Positions 35,691 through 43,591 of a DNA stretch of 64,000 bases are shown piece by piece. The position numbers were made by a program, and so were the translations under genes. Source of the stretch: Geminicoccus harenae (GTDB lineage: Bacteria > Pseudomonadota > Alphaproteobacteria > Geminicoccales > Geminicoccaceae). The first letter of the stretch is position 1. Each line of letters opens with the position of its first letter. The stretch covers positions 1 to 64,000 of the forward strand of contig NZ_JABGCL010000023.1 of NCBI RefSeq assembly GCF_019800005.1, read 5' to 3'. The notes under the pieces were generated by a model. The model was not told the origin of the DNA. It made no database searches and saw nothing but the letters and a program-made list of their open reading frames with translations.

Positions 35691-35723
35691 GACGCAGTGC
35701 GCGATGATCTCGCGCACTGCGTC
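35691..35723 (+). terminator. Intrinsic terminator after the Do-like protease gene
   Basis: A perfect 14-bp stem (GACGCAGTGCGCGA and TCGCGCACTGCGTC) with loop TGATC is followed by TTGTT. It lies 38 bp past the protease stop and 63 bp before the response regulator start, so it separates the protease transcript from the two-component genes, or limits read-through. Confidence 0.8.
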
Positions 35724-35786
35724 TTGTTCCGCTAGTTTCGCCCAAAGCGGCAGGTGAAACCTGTCATGGTAGGGCGAAATGCTGCG

Positions 35787-36479
35787 ATGCGCATTCTGGT
35801 AATCGAAGACGACAAGGACGCCGCCCAGTACATGGCCAAGGGGCTCGTGGAGAGTGGCCATGGGGCGGACGTCGCCCATACCGGCAAGGATGGGCTCCTG
35901 ATGGCGGCGGCCAACGGCTACGATGTCCTGATCGTGGACCGGATGCTGCCGGGCCTGGACGGCCTCTCCCTCGTCAAGACGCTGCGGGCGACCGGCAACC
36001 ATACCCCGGTCCTGTTCCTGTCGGCGCTGGGCGAGGTGACCGACCGGGTGAAGGGCCTGCGCGCCGGGGGCGACGACTATCTGGTCAAGCCGTACGCCTT
36101 CTCCGAGCTGCTGGCCCGGGTCGAGACCCTGGCCAGGCGCGGCTCCACCGCCAGCGACACGCCCGAAACCGTGCTGCGCTATGGCGACCTGATGATGGAC
36201 CTGCTGGGCCGCCGGGTGGAGCGGGCCGGCAAGGAGATCGACCTGCAGCCGCGCGAGTTCCGGCTGCTCGAGACGCTGATGCGCCATGCAGGCCAGGTGA
36301 TGACCCGGACCATGCTGCTGGAGAAGGTCTGGGACTATCGCTTCGACCCGCAGACCAACGTCATCGACGTGCATATCAGCCGCCTGCGGCATAAGATCGA
36401 CCGTGGCTTCTCCTATCCGATGATCCACACGGTCCGTGGCGCAGGATATTCTCTCCGTGTTGCCGACAAAGCTTCTTAA
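35787..36479 (+). CDS. OmpR-family response regulator
   Basis: A 230-aa DNA-binding regulator. The receiver domain (residues 1-120) has the acidic pocket VIEDDKD, the phospho-acceptor Asp in IVDRMLPG, and the switch Lys in LVKPY. The winged-helix effector domain ends HTVRGAGYSLR. The start chosen is the ATG at 35787 (MRILVIEDD); an upstream ATG at 35766 adds residues not typical of the family. It overlaps the sensor kinase start by 44 bp. Confidence 0.94.
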   Translation: MRILVIEDDKDAAQYMAKGLVESGHGADVAHTGKDGLLMAAANGYDVLIVDRMLPGLDGLSLVKTLRATGNHTPVLFLSALGEVTDRVKGLRAGGDDYLVKPYAFSELLARVETLARRGSTASDTPETVLRYGDLMMDLLGRRVERAGKEIDLQPREFRLLETLMRHAGQVMTRTMLLEKVWDYRFDPQTNVIDVHISRLRHKIDRGFSYPMIHTVRGAGYSLRVADKAS

Positions 36480-37878
36480 AGCTTCCACCTTCCGGCTGAC
36501 GCTGGCCTATCTGGCGCTGTTCTGCATCTCCGCCGGCGTCCTGTTCGGCTTCGTCTACGTCGCCTCGACCGCCAACATGGAGCGGCAGACCGAGGAGACG
36601 ATCACCGCGGAGATCAACGGCATCCTCGACCAGTACCGCCTGCGCGGGCTGGGCGGCCTGCGCAACACGATCGCCGCGCGCGCGGCGGCCAAGCCCGATC
36701 GCGCCTCGATCTACCTGCTGGTCGACCGGACCGACCGGATCATGGCCGGCAATATCGACCGCTGGCCGGAAGGGCAGGACAAGGACGAGAACTATTTCCA
36801 TTTCCTGATCGAGACCGGCGAGGACAGCGACGGCGAGCCGACCTTCCACCGGGCGATCGCGCGCGGCTTCCTCCTGCAGAACAATGCACGCCTCCTGGTC
36901 GGCCGCGACATCGAGGAGCGCCTGGCCAGCCAGGCGACGCTGCTCAATTCGCTGCTGATCGGCGGCGGGATCATGATCGTCCTGGGCGTGGCCGGCGGCC
37001 TCGTCATGAGCCGCTGGATGCTGGGCCGGCTCGACGACGTGAACCGCGCCACCACCCGGATCATGATGGGCGACCTCACCCAGCGCTTCGTCGAGAAGGG
37101 CAGCGGCGACGAGTTCGATGAACTGGCGCGCAACCTGAACCGGATGCTGGACCGGATCGAGCGGCTGCTGGCCGGGATGCGCCAAGTCACCGACAACGTG
37201 GCGCACGATCTGCGCACGCCGCTCAACCGGCTGCGCTCGCGCATCGAGGTGGCGCTCATGGACGAGCAGTCCGACGAGTCGCGCGAGTTGCTGGAAGCCA
37301 CCGTCCGCGACGCCGATTCGCTGATCCAGACCTTCAACGCGATCCTGTCGATCGCGCGGGCGGAAAGCGGCGAGCAGCAGGCCGAGTTCGAGCCGTTCAG
37401 CCTGCGCGAGATGGCCCAGGACGTCACCGAGCTCTACGAGCCCCTGGGCGAGGAGCGCAGCATCGCCGTCCACCTCCGCGCCCAGTCCGACGCGGTGGTG
37501 ATCGGCAACCGCCACCTGGTGGCCCAGGCCCTGGCCAACCTGGTCGACAACGCGATCAAGTACGGGGCGGAGGGTGGCCATGTGCTGGTGGAGGTGCGCA
37601 CCCGGCCCGTGCCGATGCTGGTGGTGACCGATGACGGGCCGGGCATCCCGGCGGAGATGCGCGAGCGGGCCCTGGAGCGGTTCGTGCGCCTGGACCCCGA
37701 GCGCTCCACGCCCGGCAACGGGCTGGGCCTGTCCCTGGTGGCGGCGGTCGCCCGCCTGCACGAGGCGAGGCTCGAGCTCGACGACGCCAAGCCCGGGCTG
37801 CGGGTGAGCATCGCCTTCCCGAGCCTGCCCGAGCCCGGCGTCCAGTTGACCCGCCAGGAGGCGCGCTCGATGGCGTGA
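36436..37878 (+). CDS. Sensor histidine kinase (HAMP, HisKA, HATPase)
   Basis: A 480-aa membrane kinase that phosphorylates the preceding regulator. There are two membrane segments (about residues 19-43 and 170-190) flanking a periplasmic domain, then a HAMP domain. The H-box is NVAHDLRTPLNRL, the N-box NLVDNAIKYG, and the G-boxes DDGPGIPAE and GNGLGLSLV. The start is GTG at 36436, deep inside the regulator gene, giving tight coupling. The signal sensed is unknown; the linked protease suggests envelope stress. Confidence 0.93.
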   Translation: MAQDILSVLPTKLLKASTFRLTLAYLALFCISAGVLFGFVYVASTANMERQTEETITAEINGILDQYRLRGLGGLRNTIAARAAAKPDRASIYLLVDRTDRIMAGNIDRWPEGQDKDENYFHFLIETGEDSDGEPTFHRAIARGFLLQNNARLLVGRDIEERLASQATLLNSLLIGGGIMIVLGVAGGLVMSRWMLGRLDDVNRATTRIMMGDLTQRFVEKGSGDEFDELARNLNRMLDRIERLLAGMRQVTDNVAHDLRTPLNRLRSRIEVALMDEQSDESRELLEATVRDADSLIQTFNAILSIARAESGEQQAEFEPFSLREMAQDVTELYEPLGEERSIAVHLRAQSDAVVIGNRHLVAQALANLVDNAIKYGAEGGHVLVEVRTRPVPMLVVTDDGPGIPAEMRERALERFVRLDPERSTPGNGLGLSLVAAVARLHEARLELDDAKPGLRVSIAFPSLPEPGVQLTRQEARSMA

Positions 37879-37892
37879 TGCCGGCTGCCCGA

Positions 37893-37912
37893 GCCCCGGC
37901 CTGATCAGGCCG
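37893..37912. terminator. Palindromic hairpin after the sensor kinase gene
   Basis: CCCGGCCT-GATC-AGGCCGGG is a perfect palindrome of 20 bp, starting 15 bp past the kinase stop. No T tract follows; termination is possible but not certain. The sequence resembles the arms of the palindromes at 19814 and 19866. Confidence 0.45.
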
Positions 37913-38050
37913 GGACAAGGGGGTGCGGGTTGGTGAGCGCAGGCCGGCCAGACCGCGAGGCTGCGCCGGCAGGCAATCAGCGCGGATGGCAAGCGTGAGC
38001 GCGGCGATGGCCTTCGCCCACCGTTCCGTCATGCACCACCCGGAACCGCT

Positions 38051-38944
38051 CTACCCCGGCCGGTTCCTCGCCGCTTCGGCATGAGCAGGCCCCGCCGCCA
38101 GAGTGAACAGCGCCCTGACCACGCCGAGCTGCGCGCGCTCGGCCAGCGCCAGCAGGCAGGTGTCGGCCTGCAAGCCCGGCCCCAAGAGGGTGCGCCGGAC
38201 GAGGCGCGGGTCGTTGCCCGCCTCCTGCTCGAACACAGCACCCAGGCCAAAGCCGTTGGCCACCGCCTCGCGCAGCGCCTCGCGCGAGCCCAGCCGCAGG
38301 GTCAGGCGCGGCCGCACATCCCTGGCAGCACAGGCCGCGGCGAACAGCCGAAAGGTGGCGCTGCCTTCCTCGCGCGCGACCATGGCCACACTATCCAGCG
38401 CCTGGAGGTCGACCTCGGCACTGCCGGCCAGCTCATGGTCCCTGGGCAGGAGGAGGACTACCCGGTCGGTGCCGAGGCACAGCCTGGCCAAGTCGGGCGC
38501 CGGCTCCAGCAGGGTCGCCACCGCGGCATCCGCCGTGCCGTCACGCAATGCCTTCAGGGTCGTCGCCGTGTTGCCGGTCACCAGGCTGGCCGCGATCCCG
38601 GAATGGGCATCCTGCAGCCGGCGCAGCAGCGGCATGGCCGCGAACGGGCTGTCGGCCGCCAGGGTCAGCTGCCCCTGCTCCAGATTGCGGGCCTGGCGCA
38701 GGAGATGTTCCAGGTCGCGCAGGAGGCCCAGCACCCGGCGCACATGCGGCGCCAGCGCCTCGCCGAGCTGCGTGGGCGCAGCACCCTCGGGGCCGCGGCG
38801 GAACAGCGAGACGTCGTATAGCCGCTCCAGCCCCAGGATCTGCGCGCTCACCGCCGGCTGGCTCAGGTTCAGCCGTTCCGCCGCACGGGCGAAGCCGCCG
38901 GTGGCAAGCACCGCATCCAGGGCCCGCAGCGCCGCCAAGTTCAT
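38051..38944 (-). CDS. LysR-family regulator, next to phnW
   Basis: A 297-aa transcription factor. The N-terminal helix-turn-helix has FARAAERLNLSQPAVSAQILGLE, and the rest is the periplasmic-binding-like effector domain. It is divergent from phnW (91 bp apart), the usual place of an activator of that gene. The probable effector is 2-aminoethylphosphonate or its product (inference). The start is the ATG at 38944; a TTG just upstream is possible. Confidence 0.9.
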   Translation of the reverse strand: MNLAALRALDAVLATGGFARAAERLNLSQPAVSAQILGLERLYDVSLFRRGPEGAAPTQLGEALAPHVRRVLGLLRDLEHLLRQARNLEQGQLTLAADSPFAAMPLLRRLQDAHSGIAASLVTGNTATTLKALRDGTADAAVATLLEPAPDLARLCLGTDRVVLLLPRDHELAGSAEVDLQALDSVAMVAREEGSATFRLFAAACAARDVRPRLTLRLGSREALREAVANGFGLGAVFEQEAGNDPRLVRRTLLGPGLQADTCLLALAERAQLGVVRALFTLAAGPAHAEAARNRPG

Positions 38945-39035
38945 CAACGCACCTTATGCGGTCATCATCCCGATCGATTTGACTTATCGCACCGCGGCGC
39001 GCAACGAAAGGCTCGCTGCCTGCCGGAGGACCGAG

Positions 39036-40154
39036 ATGCCTTGCGCCGACGAGCCCCTGCTGCTGACGCCGGGGCCGCTCACCACCGCGCGGCGGGTGAA
39101 GGAGCGGATGCTGCGCGACTGGGGCTCGCGTGACGAGGCCTTCGTCCGGCTGAACCGCGAGGTGCTGGACCGCCTGACGGCGCTGGTCGGCGGCAGCGGC
39201 ATGGTCACGGTGCCGATGCAGGGCAGCGGCTCCTTCGCGGTGGAGGCGATGCTCGGCAGCTTCGTGCCCCCGTCCGGCCGGCTCCTGGTCTGCGTCAATG
39301 GCGCCTATGGCCAGCGCATGGCCGAGATGGCGCGCCGGCACGGGCGGCAGGTGGCCGTGCTGGTGCAGCCCGAGGACCAGCCGACCGACGTGGCAGCCCT
39401 CGACCGGATGCTGGAGACCGACCCGGCGATCAGCCACGTCGCGGTCGTCCACTGCGAAACCACCTCGGGCATCCTGAACCCGCTGCCGGACGTGGCCGCG
39501 ACCGCGGCCCGCCACCGCCGCAGCCTGCTGGTCGATGCGATGAGCGCGTTCGGGGCACTGCCGCTGGATGCCGGGACCGTCCCGTTCACCGCGGTGGCGG
39601 CCTCGGCCAACAAATGCCTGGAAGGCGTGCCCGGCCTGGGCTTCGTGATCGCCCGCAGGGAGGCGCTTGCCGCCTGCACCGGTCACGCCCCGGCCCTGTG
39701 CCTGGACCTGCCGGCCCAGCATCTCGCCATGGAACAGACGGGGCAGTGGCGGTTCACGCCGCCCACCCATGTCATCGCCGCCCTGCACCAGGCGCTGCTC
39801 GACCACGAGGCCGAGGGCGGCCAGCCCGGCCGGCTGCGCCGCTACCGCGAGAACTGCCGGATCCTGGTGGACGGCATGCGGGCATTGGGCTTCCAGACCC
39901 TGCTGCCCGACGCGCTGCAAGCACCGATCATCGTGACCTTCCGCCTGCCGGCCGACCCCGCCTTCGACTTCGGCCGCTTTTACGACGCCCTGCGCCGGCG
40001 CGGCTTTGCGATCTATCCCGGCAAGCTGACCGCAGCCCCCTCCTTCCGGATCGGCTGCATCGGCGCACTGGGCCCGACGGAGATGCGGGCAGCGGTCCAG
40101 GCAGTAGCCGATGCCCTGGACGAGCTGGGGCTGCGTCTGTCGACTGCGGCATGA
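39036..40154 (+). CDS. phnW: 2-aminoethylphosphonate-pyruvate aminotransferase
   Basis: A 372-aa PLP aminotransferase that moves the amino group of 2-aminoethylphosphonate to pyruvate, giving phosphonoacetaldehyde. It opens LLLTPGPLTTA, has Asp167 of the PLP site in LLVDAMSAFGALPL, and the PLP Lys193 in SANKCLEGVPGLG, all as in known PhnW. The start is the ATG at 39036 with GGAGGA at 39025-39030. Its last 111 bases are repeated, in decayed form, four times downstream (see repeats). The paired enzyme PhnX follows at 41201. Confidence 0.95.
   Translation: MPCADEPLLLTPGPLTTARRVKERMLRDWGSRDEAFVRLNREVLDRLTALVGGSGMVTVPMQGSGSFAVEAMLGSFVPPSGRLLVCVNGAYGQRMAEMARRHGRQVAVLVQPEDQPTDVAALDRMLETDPAISHVAVVHCETTSGILNPLPDVAATAARHRRSLLVDAMSAFGALPLDAGTVPFTAVAASANKCLEGVPGLGFVIARREALAACTGHAPALCLDLPAQHLAMEQTGQWRFTPPTHVIAALHQALLDHEAEGGQPGRLRRYRENCRILVDGMRALGFQTLLPDALQAPIIVTFRLPADPAFDFGRFYDALRRRGFAIYPGKLTAAPSFRIGCIGALGPTEMRAAVQAVADALDELGLRLSTAA
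40044..40154 (+). repeat. phnW 3'-end module, copy 0 (source, within the gene)
   Basis: This is the part of phnW coding SFRIGCIG...GLRLSTAA plus the stop. Its sequence from TTCCGGATCGG onward recurs at 40293, 40485, 40737 and 40972. The bases after its stop (40155-40292) also recur after copies 2 and 4. Confidence 0.8.
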
Positions 40155-40292
40155 GCGGCGTGGACTGGGCCAGCCGGATCGAGCTGAACCGCATCGGCAG
40201 GCAGGATCGGGTCGGCCGCGGCTCAGCCCCTTTGGGTCGCGGACAACATGGTTGGGATGGCGAAGGCAATCCGGCCGACAGTGGCGTCCTCC

Positions 40293-40404
40293 TTCCGGAT
40301 TGGCCGCATCGATGTCCTACGCCCGGCCGAGATGCGGGCGGCGGTCCACGTGGTGACCGCCGTGCTGGTGGAACCAGGGCTACGTCTGCCGGCTGCCGCA
40401 GGAC
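40293..40404 (+). repeat. phnW 3'-end module, copy 1
   Basis: In one frame it still reads SFRIGRIDVLRPAEMRAAV and then GLRLPAAA, against SFRIGCIGALGPTEMRAAV and GLRLSTAA in phnW. It is the best preserved duplicate and lies 249 bp after the source copy. Confidence 0.8.
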
Positions 40405-40484
40405 CGGGCCGGCTGCAACTCGATCCCTCCGGGTCACAGCCGACACCATCGGAATGGAGGGCCCATCCAGCCGACGGAGGCCCC

Positions 40485-40600
40485 TTCCGTCCGAACCGGT
40501 CGAATCGGTATGCGGGACCCCACCGAGATGGGAGCTACGGTGCAGACGGTGGCCACGGTCTTCGGTGAACTGAGGCTGCGCCTGTGGACTGCCGCAGGAT
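40485..40600 (+). repeat. phnW 3'-end module, copy 2
   Basis: More decayed: parts read PTEMGATVQTVATVFGEL and RLRLWTAA in one frame, but the beginning (TTCCGTCCG...) is in another. It is 192 bp after copy 1. Confidence 0.7.
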
Positions 40601-40736
40601 CGGCCTGGATTGGACCAGCCGGATCAGGCCGAACCGTACGGGCAGGCAGGATCAGACCGGCCGCGGCTCGGTGCCCTCACGATGTGGCCCACGCCAGCGG
40701 GGCCGCGATGACCCATGGGGCCGAAGGGGACGCTCT

Positions 40737-40850
40737 TTCCCGGATCGGCCGAATTGATGCGCCGGGTCCAGCCGACATGGGAGCCAAGTTCAGGCGGTGG
40801 CCGAGCCCCCGGGGGAAGTGGGGCTACGTCTGCCGATTACCGCGGGATCG
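40737..40850 (+). repeat. phnW 3'-end module, copy 3
   Basis: The start reads SRIGRIDAPGPADMGA and the end GYVCRL in another frame, so at least one indel has occurred inside. It is 252 bp after copy 2. Confidence 0.7.
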
Positions 40851-40971
40851 GTCTGGGCCAGGTTGCCTGGGCTGGGCCGCCCGGGCCGGGACGGCCGGGA
40901 CTTGGCGCCCTAGGATGCCAGGCGACACCATCGGGATGGCGAACGGTCCGGCAGCCGGCGTGGCATCCCCC

Positions 40972-41084
40972 TTCCGGATCGGCTGCATCGACCGCCGGAT
41001 CCGGCCGGGATGCGCGTCGCGGTCCAGAGCCGGTGGCTGCGGTCCGGGACGAGGTGGGACTGTGTCTGCCGGCGGCGGCGTGAA
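40972..41084 (+). repeat. phnW 3'-end module, copy 4
   Basis: It begins TTCCGGATCGGCTGCATCG exactly as the source copy, then diverges with indels, and ends at a TGA after an Ala-rich tail like the gene itself. It is 235 bp after copy 3 and 117 bp before phnX. Confidence 0.75.
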
Positions 41085-41200
41085 CCACTCGCGGCCGGGC
41101 CGACCGGGGCAGACCGTCCGGACAGGCAAGATCGGGTCGGCCGCGGCCCTGGCCCCTCGCGGCGAGACGGCACCGTAGCAATGGCAAGGGGATGATGGTG

Positions 41201-42031
41201 ATGGGGTTCGGCTATCGGCGCTTCTATTGCGGGCCGGTCGAGGCGGTGATCTTCGACATGGCCGGCACCATCGTCGACTTCGGGTCGCGGGCACCGGCGG
41301 GCGTGTTCGTCGAGGTGTTCCGCCGCCACGGGGTCACGATCAGCCTGGCCGAGGCGCGCGGGCCCATGGGTGCGGAGAAGCGCGCCCATCTGGCGGAACT
41401 CCTGGCGATGCCGGCGGTCCGTGCGCGCTTTGCCGACCGGCACGGTCGCGACCCGGGCGAGGCCGACATCGACCGGATCTACCAGGACTTCATTCCCTTG
41501 CAGCTCGAGACTCTGCCGGCCTTCTCCGCGCTGATCCCAGGGGCCGCCGCGACGATCGCGGCGCTGCGCCGCCGCGGCATCCGGATCGGGGCCAACACCG
41601 GCTACAACCGCGCGATGATGGCGGTGGTGGAGGCAGCGATGGCCGGGCAGGGCGTGACGCTGGACAGTGCGGTTGCCGCCTCCGACGTGCCGCGCGCCCG
41701 CCCCTGGCCCGCCATGTGCCTGGTGAACGCCGCGCAACTGGCCGCCAGCACCGTCACCGCCTGCGTCAAGGTCGACGACACCGTGCCCGGCATCGAGGAA
41801 GGCCTGGCGGCCGGCATGTGGACAGTCGGGATCAGCCTGTCCGGCAACGAGATCGGCCTTGCGGAAGAGGAATGGCAGGCCCTGCCGGCAGGAGAACAGC
41901 AGGCCCGTCTGGCCCGGGCCGAGGCCCGGCTGCGCGCCGCCGGCGCCCATTTCGTGATTCGGTCGGTGGCGGACCTCCTGCCGGTGATCGACGCGATCGA
42001 GGCCAGGCTCGCCGCCGGTGACCGGCCCTGA
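41201..42031 (+). CDS. phnX: Phosphonoacetaldehyde hydrolase
   Basis: A 276-aa HAD-superfamily enzyme that splits phosphonoacetaldehyde to acetaldehyde and phosphate. The nucleophile is Asp19 in FDMAGTIVDFGS, and the Schiff-base Lys60 lies in the diagnostic MGAEKRAHL. Later motifs are ANTGYNR and KVDDTVPGIEEGL. The start chosen is the ATG at 41201, because the Shine-Dalgarno-like AAGGGG (41186-41191) abuts the earlier ATGs at 41192 and 41195. It completes the PhnW pathway. Confidence 0.93.
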   Translation: MGFGYRRFYCGPVEAVIFDMAGTIVDFGSRAPAGVFVEVFRRHGVTISLAEARGPMGAEKRAHLAELLAMPAVRARFADRHGRDPGEADIDRIYQDFIPLQLETLPAFSALIPGAAATIAALRRRGIRIGANTGYNRAMMAVVEAAMAGQGVTLDSAVAASDVPRARPWPAMCLVNAAQLAASTVTACVKVDDTVPGIEEGLAAGMWTVGISLSGNEIGLAEEEWQALPAGEQQARLARAEARLRAAGAHFVIRSVADLLPVIDAIEARLAAGDRP

Positions 42032-42052
42032 GCCGCCTTCGGCAACAACCAC

Positions 42053-42265
42053 TCAGTTCAGGCGGAAGCCCCGGCAGCCGAGCTGCTCCTCCCTGATCAG
42101 GATCTGGCTGCCGCAGGGCCGCTCCACGAAGTAGCGCCGCCCCTGATCATCCTCCTGGACATGGATCAGGTCGACCGGCTCCCCAGTGCCGAGCAGCACC
42201 ATCTGCAGGATCTGCGGCCTCGGCAACATCGGACGTGCCGGGATGGTGACGGGTTCTCGATGCAC
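42053..42265 (-). CDS. Hypothetical 70-aa protein
   Basis: A small protein without a recognised family, rich in Pro/Arg at the start and with two Cys (PCGSQ, LGCRGF). It has no membrane segment or signal. Support comes from context: a GTG start preceded by AGAGAGG and a promoter-like sequence at 42292-42319 about 25 bp upstream. It is convergent with phnX, 21 bp away. Confidence 0.55.
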   Translation of the reverse strand: MHREPVTIPARPMLPRPQILQMVLLGTGEPVDLIHVQEDDQGRRYFVERPCGSQILIREEQLGCRGFRLN

Positions 42266-42291
42266 GGCAACCTCTCTAGGCTCTTGGTCCT

Positions 42292-42319
42292 AGGATAACA
42301 GTCCCCTCGCCTATGGCAA
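42292..42319 (-). promoter_or_regulatory. Sigma70-like promoter for the 70-aa gene
   Basis: On the minus strand TTGCCA (-35) and TATCCT (-10) are separated by 16 bp. A transcript starting about 7 bp further would have a leader of about 20 nt including the AGAGAGG. Prediction from motif only. Confidence 0.45.
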
Positions 42320-42440
42320 GTCCTGTGTTTCCAGGGCCCGTTCGGCATGCCGAAGGATGCGCCTGAAATGGTTAAGGCATCGTTTACCGCATTCGCCAAA
42401 TGAAAACATCGTTCGCGATGGAAGATTTCACCAATAGAAA

Positions 42441-42468
42441 GACCCCGGGGCCTTCCGGCCCCGGGGTC
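42441..42468 (-). terminator. Intrinsic terminator of cysK
   Basis: A perfect 12-bp stem (GACCCCGGGGCC and GGCCCCGGGGTC) with loop TTCC (GGAA on the transcript strand) is followed on the minus strand by TTTCTATT. It lies 30 bp past the cysK stop. Confidence 0.85.
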
Positions 42469-42498
42469 TCGCGTCTGAAACCGATTTAGGACGACGCG

Positions 42499-43479
42499 TC
42501 AGCCGAGTTCGGCGAACAGGTCGGTCGACAGGTAGCGCTCGGCCGAGGACGCCAGGATCACTACGATCCGCTTGCCGGCATAGTCCGGACGGGCACCCAC
42601 TTCCAGCGCCGCGGCGACCGCGGCACCGCTGGAGATGCCGATCGGGATGCCCTCGACCCGCGCCACCTCGCGGGCGGTCTCGAACGCGGTCTGGTTGCCG
42701 ATTCGGATCGTCTCGTCCAGCACGTCGGTATGGAGGTTCTCCGGGATGAAGCCGGCCCCGATGCCCTGGATCTTGTGCGGCCCGGGCTTGCCGCCTGAGA
42801 TCACCGGGCTGTCCTCCGGCTCCACCGCGATCACCTTCAGGTCCGGCAGGCGCGGCTTGAGCACCTCGCCTACCCCGGTGACGGTGCCGCCCGTGCCCAC
42901 GCCGGAGATGAAGGCGTCCAGCCGACCACCCGTATCGGCCCAGATCTCCTCCGCGGTGGTGATGCGGTGGATCGCCGGGTTGGCCGGGTTCTCGAACTGC
43001 TGGAGGATCACCGCGTTCTTCGTCTCGGCGACGATGCGCTGCGCCTCCTCAATGGCGCCGCGCATCCCCTTGGGGCCAGGTGTCAGCACCAGCTCGGCAC
43101 CCAGCAGCTTGAGCACCTTGCGCCGCTCCAGCGACATGGTCTCCGGCATGGTGAGGATCAGCCGGTAGCCCTTGGCCGCCGCGACGAAGGCCAGTGCGAT
43201 CCCGGTATTGCCCGAGGTGGGCTCGACCAGCACCGTGTTCTTGTCGATCTGGCCGGACTGCTCGGCCGCCTCGATCATCGAGTAGCCGATGCGGTCCTTG
43301 ACCGAGCTCAGCGGGTTGAAGAACTCCAGCTTGGCCAGGATCTCCGCCTTCACGCCGCGCTGCTCGGCGATCCGGTGCAGGCGCACCAGCGGCGTGCCGC
43401 CGATGGTGTCGACGATGCTGTCATAGATCCGGCCTCGTGTGTTCATGTCCACCCGCGCCCCCGATTTTACATCTTCCAT
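42499..43479 (-). CDS. cysK: Cysteine synthase (O-acetylserine sulfhydrylase)
   Basis: A 326-aa PLP enzyme that makes cysteine from O-acetylserine and sulfide. The PLP Lys is in NPLSSVKDRIG, the substrate loop is TSGNTGIAL, and the phosphate loop GVGTGGTVTGVG. The start chosen is the ATG at 43479 with GGAG 8 nt upstream; the ATG at 43446 (MNTRGRIYDS) gives the commoner length. The upstream leftward gene encodes an Rrf2 regulator, which may control it. Confidence 0.95.
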   Translation of the reverse strand: MEDVKSGARVDMNTRGRIYDSIVDTIGGTPLVRLHRIAEQRGVKAEILAKLEFFNPLSSVKDRIGYSMIEAAEQSGQIDKNTVLVEPTSGNTGIALAFVAAAKGYRLILTMPETMSLERRKVLKLLGAELVLTPGPKGMRGAIEEAQRIVAETKNAVILQQFENPANPAIHRITTAEEIWADTGGRLDAFISGVGTGGTVTGVGEVLKPRLPDLKVIAVEPEDSPVISGGKPGPHKIQGIGAGFIPENLHTDVLDETIRIGNQTAFETAREVARVEGIPIGISSGAAVAAALEVGARPDYAGKRIVVILASSAERYLSTDLFAELG

Positions 43480-43517
43480 TTGCACAACTCCGGCAAACCC
43501 ACCCGGGACTGTGCAGA

Positions 43518-43545
43518 AATCTAGTCGCAACCGCGCGATGTGCAA
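43518..43545 (-). promoter_or_regulatory. Sigma70-like promoter upstream of cysK
   Basis: On the minus strand TTGCAC (-35) and TAGATT (-10) with a 16-bp spacer lie about 40 bp before the cysK start. The -10 is imperfect. A binding site for the adjacent Rrf2 regulator may overlap, but no clear palindrome was found. Confidence 0.35.
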
Positions 43546-43591
43546 CCATCGGCGATACGGGGTGCTTCCGAACCGGCCCGCCGCACCCCGG

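Larger units (their letters stand above)
40155..41200. other. 1.05-kb decayed tandem-repeat tract between phnW and phnX
   Basis: No independent gene is supported here. The tract consists of phnW 3'-end modules (copies 1-4) joined by spacers of two kinds. One resembles the flank after phnW (GGACTGG.CCAGCCGGATC and GGCAGGCAGGATCGG). The other is centred on GACACCATCGGGATGGCGAA. Open frames that run across the copies change homology frame at the indels, so they are by-products. Confidence 0.75.

Noticed and set aside
40248..40568. 106-codon open frame after phnW that resembles the PhnW end
   Set aside because: The likeness is due to the decayed duplicate. The frame loses homology at the indel before copy 2, so I treat it as a repeat and not a gene.
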